From NCBI GenBank assembly GCA_009773515.1, contig WSXX01000003.1:62001-126000 (forward strand): 64,000 nt of DNA. Direction: 5' to 3'. The notes under the pieces are model-generated. The model made no database searches. It saw only the letters and a list, made by a program, of their open reading frames with translations, and was not told the origin of the DNA. This document shows positions 53,247 through 61,237 of the stretch, piece by piece (positions within the stretch are counted from its first letter, which is position 1; every line of letters begins with the position of its first letter). The position numbers were made by a program, and so were the translations under genes. Origin of the DNA: Bacteroidota bacterium (GTDB taxonomy: Bacteria > Bacteroidota > Bacteroidia > Bacteroidales > Lentimicrobiaceae).

Positions 53247-53346
53247 GGTAAAAATGACGAATGATGAAAATAGCGGTTTTATTTTGCCAACAGCTCTCAT
53301 CAGAAATGACGAGACCAACATACTTTTTGAATGACGATTCCCTTCT

Positions 53347-53898
53347 TTATCTGGTTAGATGGTACCTCCGATAAGTACCATAACTGCCTCCGGAGCCTCC
53401 GTGTATAGTTTCGCGCCTCCAACCGGAGGTTCGAATACGGTTATCACTTAACTCAACCAGATCAAGGTACATATCGTAGCCATCCAACATAATATCCTGA
53501 CCCGGAAGTGCAAAAAACAAAGTAATGTAGTTGTTATTGCCTGAGTTGAAATTGTAGGGCACCCAGGCTGCTGTGTCGATGCGCTGAATACCGTTCTTAA
53601 CATACCGGTGAATCATATAACCTGCACCATAACCAGGAACTGTCTGATTGGGTTTTTGAAATTCGATGGTGCCGTAATTGCTGAAGGTTGAATCAGTCTG
53701 AATGGTGCTGATGCCTCCGCTGAAAAGGTCGGTTTTGGTGACCAGCGTATCTACATTCCAGATTCCTTTTGTGAAAATGCGTATTGCTTTTTCAGTATCG
53801 GTTTCGGTTAGTTCTTCAACCGTCTCACACGAAGAAAGAAAAATTGAGGAGGCAAAGCATGCAAACACAAAAATCAGGAGGGATGAAATTTGTTTCAT
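53347..53898 (-). CDS. Small lipoprotein of unknown function
   Basis: The 183-residue product, started at the ATG at 53898, has a lipoprotein signal (MKQISSLLIFVFACFASSIF, then LSSC, Cys near residue 24). The mature part is beta-rich, with IWNVDTLVTKTDLFSG, FSNYGTIEFQKPN and DNRIRTSGWRRE, reminiscent of lipocalin-like lipoproteins of Bacteroidota, in which a strand-rich barrel follows an acidic linker. The family cannot be assigned with confidence. A longer frame from 53976 would lose the signal. It stands alone, convergent with the nitroreductase. Confidence 0.75.
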   Translation of the reverse strand: MKQISSLLIFVFACFASSIFLSSCETVEELTETDTEKAIRIFTKGIWNVDTLVTKTDLFSGGISTIQTDSTFSNYGTIEFQKPNQTVPGYGAGYMIHRYVKNGIQRIDTAAWVPYNFNSGNNNYITLFFALPGQDIMLDGYDMYLDLVELSDNRIRTSGWRRETIHGGSGGSYGTYRRYHLTR

Positions 53899-54018
53899 AT
53901 TGAAGTTTTTTAGCAAATATCGGAAGTCTTTGGTGGCTAGATAATACCTATAATTACCGATTTTTATAAGTATCAATATGTAAAAATAATACTGTCACAT
54001 ATGGATGGCATATGGCAA

Positions 54019-54050
54019 CAAAAAAGCCCATAACCATAGCGGTTATGGGC
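54019..54050 (-). terminator. Terminator of the T9SS cargo gene
   Basis: On the minus strand GCCCATAACC and GGTTATGGGC form a 10-bp or longer stem and are followed by a T run (the A run at 54019-54025). Confidence 0.85.
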
Positions 54051-54074
54051 ATAAAATAAGAGAAAATGGAGTGT

Positions 54075-55337
54075 TTATTCTTTAATCAATTTGATACTTG
54101 TCGAATTATTTTTGGTTTTTAAAACCGCAAAATATAGTCCGGCGGGCAGGTCTGCGTTTTCAAAAGACACCTGATGATTTCCTGCAGCAGAGAACCCGTT
54201 TACCAAAGTGGTGATTTCTCTGCCCATTATATCATAGATCTTTAAAGTTACTATATCAGATTCTTTCAGTGAGTAATTGATGGAGGTGGATTGTGAAAAT
54301 GGGTTTGGGTTGTTTTGCTGAAGCTTTGCCAGTGAAGCTGATTCAGCGGGTCTGGAAATCGCAGTTATAACAGTCGAAATAGGTTGACGATAAAGACCAC
54401 CAGAGGTATTGCTGCTTTTAGATGAGGTTGTAGCAATAAATAAATCGGTTGCAGAAGTTGTGGCGGCAATAATTTCACCTGGAGTAACCAAACTGGTAAA
54501 ACTAATTAAGTCGTTTGTTACATAGGAACTTTCTCCCAGGAAAAAGAACGCAGCCTGCCCTGAATTGAAGTCAATGGCAAAAACAAGGGCATTAAATTTT
54601 ACATCTGCAATCAGCGGTAACCAGCTTTGGCCCAAATCCTGAGTCATAAATGCTCCGCCATGGGTAGTGATGATGGTAATGGTATTGAGCACCAACGACC
54701 CTGTAACAATGAGTTGGTCACCTGAAAGGCCATTGTTTCCCGATGTCCAGCCTGCAAATTGGTTTTGGGAAAAATAAATGCCATTGTCTGTGCATAAAGC
54801 CCATGTGTCAATATCATCGCTATAACCACTTAAACCATTTATGTTTAATGCATTACCACTTAAGCCACTATTGGCAGCATTCCAAACAAGATTTTCATTA
54901 TCGAGGGCAGTAAATACACCTTGATTGCGGGTTCCAACAACCCAAATTTCTTCTACGTCATCAGCTTTGCTAAAATAGGTGATATCGGTACTCGGTAATC
55001 CTGTACCAGTGGCATTTACATATTGTCCATTCCCATTTATAATGCCTCCCACAAAAGGTCCACCCTGAGTACCTACCAAATACGGTTCATCTGTGGTAGC
55101 TCCGAACAGGTAATTGATGTTTTTATTGGGCAAATCGCCTGAAATGTCAGTCCAGGAATCTCCGGCATTGGATGATACGAATATTCCATCGCCATCGAAA
55201 CCCGCAAACAGAGTGCCTTCCATTCCCGAGAGAGCAACAACAGGCGAGGTAGTATTTTCAACCGGAATAGGTGTCCATTGGCTATAAGTTAGGGTTGCCA
55301 ATAAAAGGGCAGAAGCAATGAGTAAGGTTTTTTTCAT
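54075..55337 (-). CDS. T9SS-secreted protein with BNR-like repeats
   Basis: The 420-residue product has a signal peptide (about 1-19). A propeller-like region contains units such as GIFVSSNAGDSWTDISGDLP and GAFMTQDLGQSWLPL (sialidase/Ycf48-type Asp-box repeats). A type A T9SS sorting tail begins at LQQNNPNPFSQSTSINYSL (about 341) and ends in IKLIKE. Proteins with this tail cross the outer membrane by the type IX system and are fixed to or released from the surface. Binding target unknown. No T9SS machinery other than the GldD/GldE genes is in the window. Confidence 0.92.
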   Translation of the reverse strand: MKKTLLIASALLLATLTYSQWTPIPVENTTSPVVALSGMEGTLFAGFDGDGIFVSSNAGDSWTDISGDLPNKNINYLFGATTDEPYLVGTQGGPFVGGIINGNGQYVNATGTGLPSTDITYFSKADDVEEIWVVGTRNQGVFTALDNENLVWNAANSGLSGNALNINGLSGYSDDIDTWALCTDNGIYFSQNQFAGWTSGNNGLSGDQLIVTGSLVLNTITIITTHGGAFMTQDLGQSWLPLIADVKFNALVFAIDFNSGQAAFFFLGESSYVTNDLISFTSLVTPGEIIAATTSATDLFIATTSSKSSNTSGGLYRQPISTVITAISRPAESASLAKLQQNNPNPFSQSTSINYSLKESDIVTLKIYDIMGREITTLVNGFSAAGNHQVSFENADLPAGLYFAVLKTKNNSTSIKLIKE

Positions 55338-55764
55338 GTTAAAAGAATTTAGGATGAATAATTGAAGGGATGAATTAAAGGAACATCAGGAGTAGTTGAA
55401 AAGTTTTGCAAGGTTATGTCATCAATACCGCACATTGAATCATAAGTATTTTTTTCAAAACATTGTAAAACAAATAATTATAGTTATATAGGTTAAAATA
55501 TGGGCTCTCATAAATACCGAGTCTCAGGTATAAAAATACCTATAAATACTTAGCTTTTCAGGATGGCTGATTTGCTTAAGATATCTTAATGCTAGCTGGG
55601 CCACGAAACAAGGTCTGGGCCTTCAGCAGGAAGCAGAATCCGGTTTTGAGTTTTTGAATATACGTCAGGCAGAAATTATAAATCCTGATATGGGCAAAGC
55701 CGTGGAAATTGGCTTGCAGGCATGTCAGGATTTAGTGGCTATATTTACGATTGCCTCAACAAAT
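55338..55764. other. Intergenic region with an unexplained open frame
   Basis: The left part is AT-rich and should hold the promoter of the T9SS cargo gene (minus strand). From 55546 a plus-strand frame stays open to 55872, into the end of the GH109-like gene. It has a protein-like stretch (NIRQAEIINPDMGKAVEIGL and onwards) but no ATG and no promoter. It may be a gene remnant or chance. Confidence 0.35.
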
Positions 55765-57162
55765 TTAATCAACCGTTACCACCGGCCAGGGCTGGGCTGT
55801 TTGCCAGGCACCGCGGGTAAAGTCAGGAATATCAATGCTTCCGCTGCGGTTGTTTACCGATTGCTCACTTAGCGGAACAATGCACGACCATGCAGCAGCA
55901 TCATACACATCCTGATCGAGAGGCAAACCATTTCGCAGGCAGTAAATCAGGCGGTAATCCATCATAAAGTCCATTCCTCCGTGGCCGCCAACCTTTTTTG
56001 CTTTTTCACCTATCTGTTTTACAAGGGGATGTTCATACTGAGCAATCAGCTTTTCGTATTCTTCTGTTTTCAGATATTGGTGGGCGTTTGGTTCGAGAGC
56101 AATAGCCGGCCGGGGCCACTTACGCGCAATTCCTTTGGTGCCGCTGATCAGGTGCAGGCGGTCATAAGGCCTGGGGCTGGTGGTATCATGCTGAACCATA
56201 AGAGTTCGTCCGTTTACTGTGTGAATCAGCGTGGTATTCATATCACCCAGTTTGTATATGTCATTGGCTTCTGCTGACCCTTCTCCAAATTTATCAGCAG
56301 CGTAAAGGCTCATGCCAGCCTGTTTGGTTGACATGGAAGTCAGGTAGTCGAAGCGGTCGCCACGGTTTATATTCATTATCTGGGCAATGGGTCCAAGACC
56401 GTGGGTAGGGTAGAGGTTTCCATTGTGTTTTTTGCTATATTCCAGTCGCCAGAAATTGTAATATCCGCCTTCGTTCTGTTTCAGGAATTTCAGTTCCCGT
56501 AAGTCGTGAATGTATGCTCCTTCAGCATGAAGAATTTCGCCAAAAACTCCGTTTCGGGCCATATTTAAAGTCGCCAGCTCAAAGAAATCGTAGCAGCAGT
56601 TTTCCAGCATCATACAATGCCGCTGGGTTTCTTCGGCGGTATCAACCAGCTGCCAGCATTCTTCCATAGTCATAGCTGCCGGAACTTCCAGTGCAGTATG
56701 TTTGCCATGTTTCATGGCGTGTACGGCAATTGGAGTATGCAGATTCCAGGGTGTACAATTGTAAACCAAATCAATATCATCGCGTTCACACACCTTCATC
56801 CAGTCGGTTTCACCGAGATATTCTGCAGCAGGATTATGACCCGCTTTGGTGATTTTATTGTTGGCTTCTTTAACAAAATCTGGTACAAGATCGCAAACGG
56901 CATTTATTTTCACACCTTCAATCTGCAACAACCGCCGTACAGCATCTTCGCCCCTCATTCCAAGCCCAATTACAGCTATACGAACGGTTTTGAGTGGTTC
57001 GCAGGTCAGGCCCATTGCAGTTTTATTGGCTGAAGGAATATAAATCCCTGTACCTGATAACTGACCGGCAAATACATTTCCGGCGGATCCAAGTCCAAGT
57101 GCAGCAGTTCCCAATGCAGCAAGCTTCAGAAAGTCGCGGCGGCTGTTATTTTGTTCTTTCAT
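55765..57162 (-). CDS. Tat-exported Gfo/Idh/MocA oxidoreductase, GH109-like
   Basis: The 465-residue protein begins with a twin-arginine signal (NSRRDFLKLAALGTAALGLG, Arg8-Arg9). A Rossmann NAD-binding domain follows (RIAVIGLGMRGEDAVRRLLQ). The conserved middle LEVPAAMTMEECWQLVDTAE, CYDFFELATLNMARNG and YPTHGLGPIAQIM matches glycoside hydrolase family 109, which cleaves alpha-N-acetylgalactosamine links by an NAD-dependent elimination. Substrate is inferred from the family. Export with bound cofactor through Tat fits the presence of tatA. It could also be a related periplasmic dehydrogenase. Confidence 0.88.
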   Translation of the reverse strand: MKEQNNSRRDFLKLAALGTAALGLGSAGNVFAGQLSGTGIYIPSANKTAMGLTCEPLKTVRIAVIGLGMRGEDAVRRLLQIEGVKINAVCDLVPDFVKEANNKITKAGHNPAAEYLGETDWMKVCERDDIDLVYNCTPWNLHTPIAVHAMKHGKHTALEVPAAMTMEECWQLVDTAEETQRHCMMLENCCYDFFELATLNMARNGVFGEILHAEGAYIHDLRELKFLKQNEGGYYNFWRLEYSKKHNGNLYPTHGLGPIAQIMNINRGDRFDYLTSMSTKQAGMSLYAADKFGEGSAEANDIYKLGDMNTTLIHTVNGRTLMVQHDTTSPRPYDRLHLISGTKGIARKWPRPAIALEPNAHQYLKTEEYEKLIAQYEHPLVKQIGEKAKKVGGHGGMDFMMDYRLIYCLRNGLPLDQDVYDAAAWSCIVPLSEQSVNNRSGSIDIPDFTRGAWQTAQPWPVVTVD

Positions 57163-57541
57163 AAAAAAAGGCGTTTAAGGTTTTATTGAAACATTGATTT
57201 CATGATATCTGTTATCAATGCAGAAATGTTTGTAAAAATAAAAAATTTTCAAAAGTTCCGCAGGAATAAAATAAGAGATTTTATTCACTGATAAAAATTG
57301 GTGTACACAAAATGAAATACTGTGTTTTCAGTATAGAAGCCTATTCAGATATTTTTATAAACACCATAAAATTAAGCTATTGCGTAAAACATTAATGATG
57401 CTGTGTGCTTATTGAAATCAATAATTTGAAGCAATTCGTTATGGGTTATTGTAAAAAATATGAGACTAATATTAATTGAAAATCACTAATTTTGAACCGG
57501 ATTGCAGATTTCGTTCTACATAAGCCACTGAAATAACAATT
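57163..57541. other. AT-rich intergenic region between divergent genes
   Basis: It contains the promoters of the GH109-like gene (minus) and of the Met-sulfoxide reductase gene. TAATTTTG at 57487-57494 is a TAnnTTTG box on the plus strand, 47 bases before the ATG. I see no RNA gene or repeat. Confidence 0.45.
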
Positions 57542-58000
57542 ATGGACAAAGGCAAAAAAGAAGGTCGTTACCTCAGGCTTTGCGCGCAAATAGAAGATTT
57601 GCTTGTGAAGAGCCCCGATCAGACAGCCCGTATGTCAACCATTGCTGCTGTGCTTATTCACAAGATGGAGTATTTCTTCTGGTGCGGGTTTTACCGGGTT
57701 GATGGTCAGCGACTGATTGTGGGCCCTTATCAGGGTCCGCCGGCTTGCCAGATACTTGAAGGACGAGGTGTTTGTCTTGCAGCTGTTCAGCAGAATCAAA
57801 CCATTGTAGTTCCAGATGTTCATCAGTTTCCCGGTCATATCGCCTGCGATTCCCGGTCGCTGAGCGAAATAGTTGTTCCGGTAAGAAACACAAAAGGTGA
57901 AGTGATAGCAGTGCTTGATGTTGACAGCAAAGAGAAAAACTCATTCGATGAAACAGATGCACACTATCTTGAAAAAATAGTGGCGCTGCTCAAGGATTAG
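57542..58000 (+). CDS. Free methionine-(R)-sulfoxide reductase (GAF domain)
   Basis: The 152-residue single GAF-domain protein keeps the three cysteines typical of fRMsr: PPACQILEG (near 76), GRGVCLAA (near 86) and HIACDSRS (near 110). The fold marks FFWCGFYRV and SEIVVPVRNTKGEVIAVLDV match. The enzyme reduces free Met-R-sulfoxide in the cytoplasm. Length fits. It lies 88 bases before the butyrate kinase gene, and the two may be one transcript, though no functional link is obvious. Confidence 0.92.
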   Translation: MDKGKKEGRYLRLCAQIEDLLVKSPDQTARMSTIAAVLIHKMEYFFWCGFYRVDGQRLIVGPYQGPPACQILEGRGVCLAAVQQNQTIVVPDVHQFPGHIACDSRSLSEIVVPVRNTKGEVIAVLDVDSKEKNSFDETDAHYLEKIVALLKD

Positions 58001-58088
58001 CAACAAAGCCTTCAAACTGCTGTTGATAGAACAAAAAAAGACGAATACTTTCAGTAAACAAAGAATATAACCAACAAACAATACAACC

Positions 58089-59165
58089 ATGACTTTCGGA
58101 ATAATTCTGGTCATCAACCCCAAAAACACTTCGTCAAAGATTGCAGTTTATAAAGACTCAAACATCTGCTTTCTGAAAACCATTAAATACACCGATGAGC
58201 AGATTGCTGCCTGCGGAAGTATTCCCGGCCAGATTGAAATGCGCAAAAATGCCATTTTGAAGGAACTTCAGGAAAATGATATCAACATCAATAAACTGAA
58301 GCTGGTAATTGCCAGAGGTGGACTTATTAAACCGGTTAAATCGGGTGTTTATGAAGTGAATGATCTGATGCGCGAAGATTTGCTGAAAGGGGTAATGGGC
58401 ATGCATGCCACCAATCTGGGAGGTATAATTGCTGCCGATATTGCGGCAATGACAAACGCTCAGGCACTGATAGCTGATCCGGTGGTGGTGGATGAAATGG
58501 AAGACGTTGCAAGAATATCAGGTCATCCGCTGTTTGAACGGAAATCGGTGTTTCATGCCCTCAATCAAAAAGTTGTGGCCCGTAAATATGCAAAATCTAC
58601 AAGCCGCAAATACGAAGATCTGCAATTGCTGGTTGTTCATGCCGGCGGTGGCGGTATTTCAGTAGGAGCCCATAAAAACGGAAGAGTGATTGATGTAAAT
58701 CAGGCATTTGACGGCGATGGTCCATTTTCGATGGAACGCGCCGGAAGTTTGCCTGCCGGCGATCTGGTCAGGTTGTGCTTCAGTGGCTCCTATTCCCAGG
58801 ATGAAATTATGACAATGATTACTGCCAAAGGCGGACTGTATGGATATCTGGGAACAACAAGCATCAATAACATTGAAAAACGCATTGCAGAAGGAGACGG
58901 AAATGCTGCATTCATAATGTACGCTATGGCATATCAGCTGGCCAAGGAAATTGGTGCGATGTGCACTGTGCTGGATGGGAAACCCGATGCCATTATTTTA
59001 TCAGGCGATCTTTTTCAGAATAATGAATTTACAAAGCAGCTAAGCTCAAAAATTGAGAAGATCAGTTCAATTTCGGTTTACCCCGAGGAAAATGAACTGG
59101 ACGCCCTTGCCATTAACGCAATCGGAGTTATGAAAGGAGAAATTGAGGTTTTGCAATACGTTTAA
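58089..59165 (+). CDS. buk: Butyrate kinase
   Basis: The 358-residue protein has the acetate/butyrate kinase pattern: VINPKNTSSKIAVY at the start (phosphate loop), GGLIKPVKSGVYEVND, VVHAGGGGISVGAHKNGRV, FDGDGPFSMERAGSLPAGDL, and a late ADAIILSGD-like DAIILSGDLFQN. It interconverts butyryl phosphate and butyrate with ATP production, or works on branched-chain analogues. The usual partner, phosphotransbutyrylase (ptb), is not next to it. Confidence 0.93.
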   Translation: MTFGIILVINPKNTSSKIAVYKDSNICFLKTIKYTDEQIAACGSIPGQIEMRKNAILKELQENDININKLKLVIARGGLIKPVKSGVYEVNDLMREDLLKGVMGMHATNLGGIIAADIAAMTNAQALIADPVVVDEMEDVARISGHPLFERKSVFHALNQKVVARKYAKSTSRKYEDLQLLVVHAGGGGISVGAHKNGRVIDVNQAFDGDGPFSMERAGSLPAGDLVRLCFSGSYSQDEIMTMITAKGGLYGYLGTTSINNIEKRIAEGDGNAAFIMYAMAYQLAKEIGAMCTVLDGKPDAIILSGDLFQNNEFTKQLSSKIEKISSISVYPEENELDALAINAIGVMKGEIEVLQYV

Positions 59166-59210
59166 TAATTTTTTAAAACAAATACATTCGATCCCTGACA
59201 TAATTTTTAT

Positions 59211-59218
59211 TAGTTTTG
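59211..59218 (+). promoter_or_regulatory. -7 box for gldE
   Basis: TAGTTTTG matches TAnnTTTG, 43 bases before the gldE start. Confidence 0.4.
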
Positions 59219-59261
59219 CATCGCTGAACCGTTAAGTTCAGTTAATCAAACACTTTCAACT

Positions 59262-60614
59262 TTGGAAGACGCTGATCTTGATCCTTATATACAGGTGTTG
59301 TCGATATTGATAAACATGTTTACCGGTACGCTCTCACCCGGTATTGTAATTGGAATTATTATTTTGTTTTTGTTGCTGGCTGTTTCTGCCGCTATCAGCG
59401 GTTCAGAAATCGCTTTTTTTTCGCTTGGTCCCTCCGAACTGAACGACCTGAAAAGCAACAACAGCAATGGTAGCCGAAATATCAGGCTTTTGCTTGAAAC
59501 ACCTAAAAGATTATTGGCTACCATATTGATTGCCAATAACTTTGTAAATGTTGCCATTATTCTGCTCTCTTCTTTTATTATGAAATCGCTTTTTGATTTC
59601 AGCGGATCTCCTTTGCTTGGTTTCATAATTCAGGTAATTGTAGTTACAGCGATGATACTTTTGTTTGGCGAAATTATGCCCAAAATTTTTGCCACGCAGT
59701 ATCCCATGAAAACGGCACGCATAATGGCACCGCCCATGAAATTCATGAAAAACTTTTTTGCACCGCTGAGTTATCTTCTGGTTAAATCAACCAATCTTAT
59801 TGATAAAAGAATAGAGCGAAAAGGCCATGAAATTACCATGGACGACCTTTCAGAAGCACTGGATATTACCATATCAGGTAGCAGCACCCCCGAAGATGAA
59901 AAGAAGATTCTGAAAGGAATTGTTAAATTCGGCGACATTGCTGTGCGCGAAATAATGAGCGCCCGTATTGATGTGACTGCAGTTGATGAAAAAACCCCGT
60001 TTGACCGTATTCTTGAAATAATTCTGGAAGCCGGCTATTCAAGAGTTCCTGTGTTTCGCGAAAGCTTTGATAGTGTAACCGGAATTCTTTACATCAAGGA
60101 TTTACTACCACACCTCAACAAACAGGAGGAATTCAAATGGCAGGATTTGCAAAGACCGGCATTTTTTGTTCCTGAAAACAAGAGAATCAGTGATCTTTTG
60201 CATGAATTTCAAACACGCAAAATTCATATGGCTATTGTGGTTGACGAATACGGCGGTACTTCAGGGCTGGTTACCATGGAAGATATTCTGGAGGAAATAG
60301 TGGGTGAGATAAACGATGAATTTGACAGCGAAGCCGATAACATACACTTTCTTCGCATCGATGAAAATACCTATATTTTTGAAGGAAAAACCCTTCTCAA
60401 CGACTTTTGTAAAGTCATGGGAATTGAAGACCGCATATTTTCCGAAGCCAAAGGAGATTCAGACACTCTTGCCGGATTGATGCTCGAACTTGCCGGTAAA
60501 ATTCCCGAAAAGAATGAATCACTGCAATTCGAAAATTTTACCTTTTTGGCTGAAACAGTTGACAAAAGGCGAATCAAAAAGGTTAAAGTTATTTTTGACA
60601 ACAATAATTCCTGA
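59262..60614 (+). CDS. gldE: GldE, CNNM/CBS/CorC-type gliding-associated membrane protein
   Basis: The 450-residue protein has a CNNM membrane domain (about 25-190, with VSAAISGSEIAFFSLGPSEL), a CBS pair (about 205-330, IMSARIDVTAVDEK ... MAIVVDEYGGTSGLVTMED) and a CorC/HlyC-type C-terminal domain. In Bacteroidota the copy directly upstream of gldD is GldE, linked to gliding and type IX secretion. Others of this family are ion transport related. The start is TTG at 59262; an in-frame ATG lies at 59316. The stop overlaps the gldD start (TGATG). Confidence 0.88.
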   Translation: MEDADLDPYIQVLSILINMFTGTLSPGIVIGIIILFLLLAVSAAISGSEIAFFSLGPSELNDLKSNNSNGSRNIRLLLETPKRLLATILIANNFVNVAIILLSSFIMKSLFDFSGSPLLGFIIQVIVVTAMILLFGEIMPKIFATQYPMKTARIMAPPMKFMKNFFAPLSYLLVKSTNLIDKRIERKGHEITMDDLSEALDITISGSSTPEDEKKILKGIVKFGDIAVREIMSARIDVTAVDEKTPFDRILEIILEAGYSRVPVFRESFDSVTGILYIKDLLPHLNKQEEFKWQDLQRPAFFVPENKRISDLLHEFQTRKIHMAIVVDEYGGTSGLVTMEDILEEIVGEINDEFDSEADNIHFLRIDENTYIFEGKTLLNDFCKVMGIEDRIFSEAKGDSDTLAGLMLELAGKIPEKNESLQFENFTFLAETVDKRRIKKVKVIFDNNNS

Positions 60615-61237
60615 TGGAATTGGTTTTAAACAATATGCGTCATTTTTTCAGTTTTTACCGGACTTTTTCTCTGATTATTGTTGCTTTAGCAGCAATGCTA
60701 ATCAGTTGCGGTGATACTTCAATGCCTAAACCCAGAGGGTATTTCAGGATTGATCTTCCCGAAAAAAAATATCAGAGTTTTGATACCACTTACCCTTTTG
60801 CTTTTGAATATCCGGTTTACGCCATCCTTACGCCCGACAACAATGCGGCAAATGAGCCCTATTGGTTAAATGTTGACTATCCACTTTTCAAAGGTCGTAT
60901 TCACATAAGCTATAAAGCTGTGAACAACAATCTTTCAAAATATACCGAAGATGCGCATGAATTGGTAATGAAACATATACCTAAAGCAAGTGCCATCGAA
61001 GAAATACGGATTGACAATGAGCAGGCAAAAGTACACGGACTGATCTACGACATTAAAGGATCGGGGACAGCCTCTGTTTATCAGTTTTTTATCACCGACA
61101 GCACCAATCATTTTGTGAGAGGAGCGCTTTATTTTAATGTACTGCCCAACAACGATTCACTCGCTCCCGTTATTGATTTTGTTAAAAGTGATATTCAGCA
61201 TATGCTGGAATCATTCCGGTGGAAAACGCAACCTTAA
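60614..61237 (+). CDS. gldD: Gliding motility lipoprotein GldD
   Basis: The 207-residue product has a lipoprotein signal ending in AMLISC (Cys near residue 32). The mature part shows PKPRGYFRIDLPEKKYQSFD and the PVYAILTPDN stretch typical of GldD, which is needed for gliding and T9SS function in flavobacteria and is also found in non-gliding relatives. The start overlaps the gldE stop by one base (TGATG), so it is translationally coupled. Met8 is an alternative start. Its 3' end overlaps the SNF2 gene by 4 bases. Confidence 0.92.
   Translation: MELVLNNMRHFFSFYRTFSLIIVALAAMLISCGDTSMPKPRGYFRIDLPEKKYQSFDTTYPFAFEYPVYAILTPDNNAANEPYWLNVDYPLFKGRIHISYKAVNNNLSKYTEDAHELVMKHIPKASAIEEIRIDNEQAKVHGLIYDIKGSGTASVYQFFITDSTNHFVRGALYFNVLPNNDSLAPVIDFVKSDIQHMLESFRWKTQP

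Noticed and set aside
56617-57033. A plus-strand frame of 138 codons.
   Set aside because: It lies opposite the Gfo/Idh/MocA gene and has no signals of its own.
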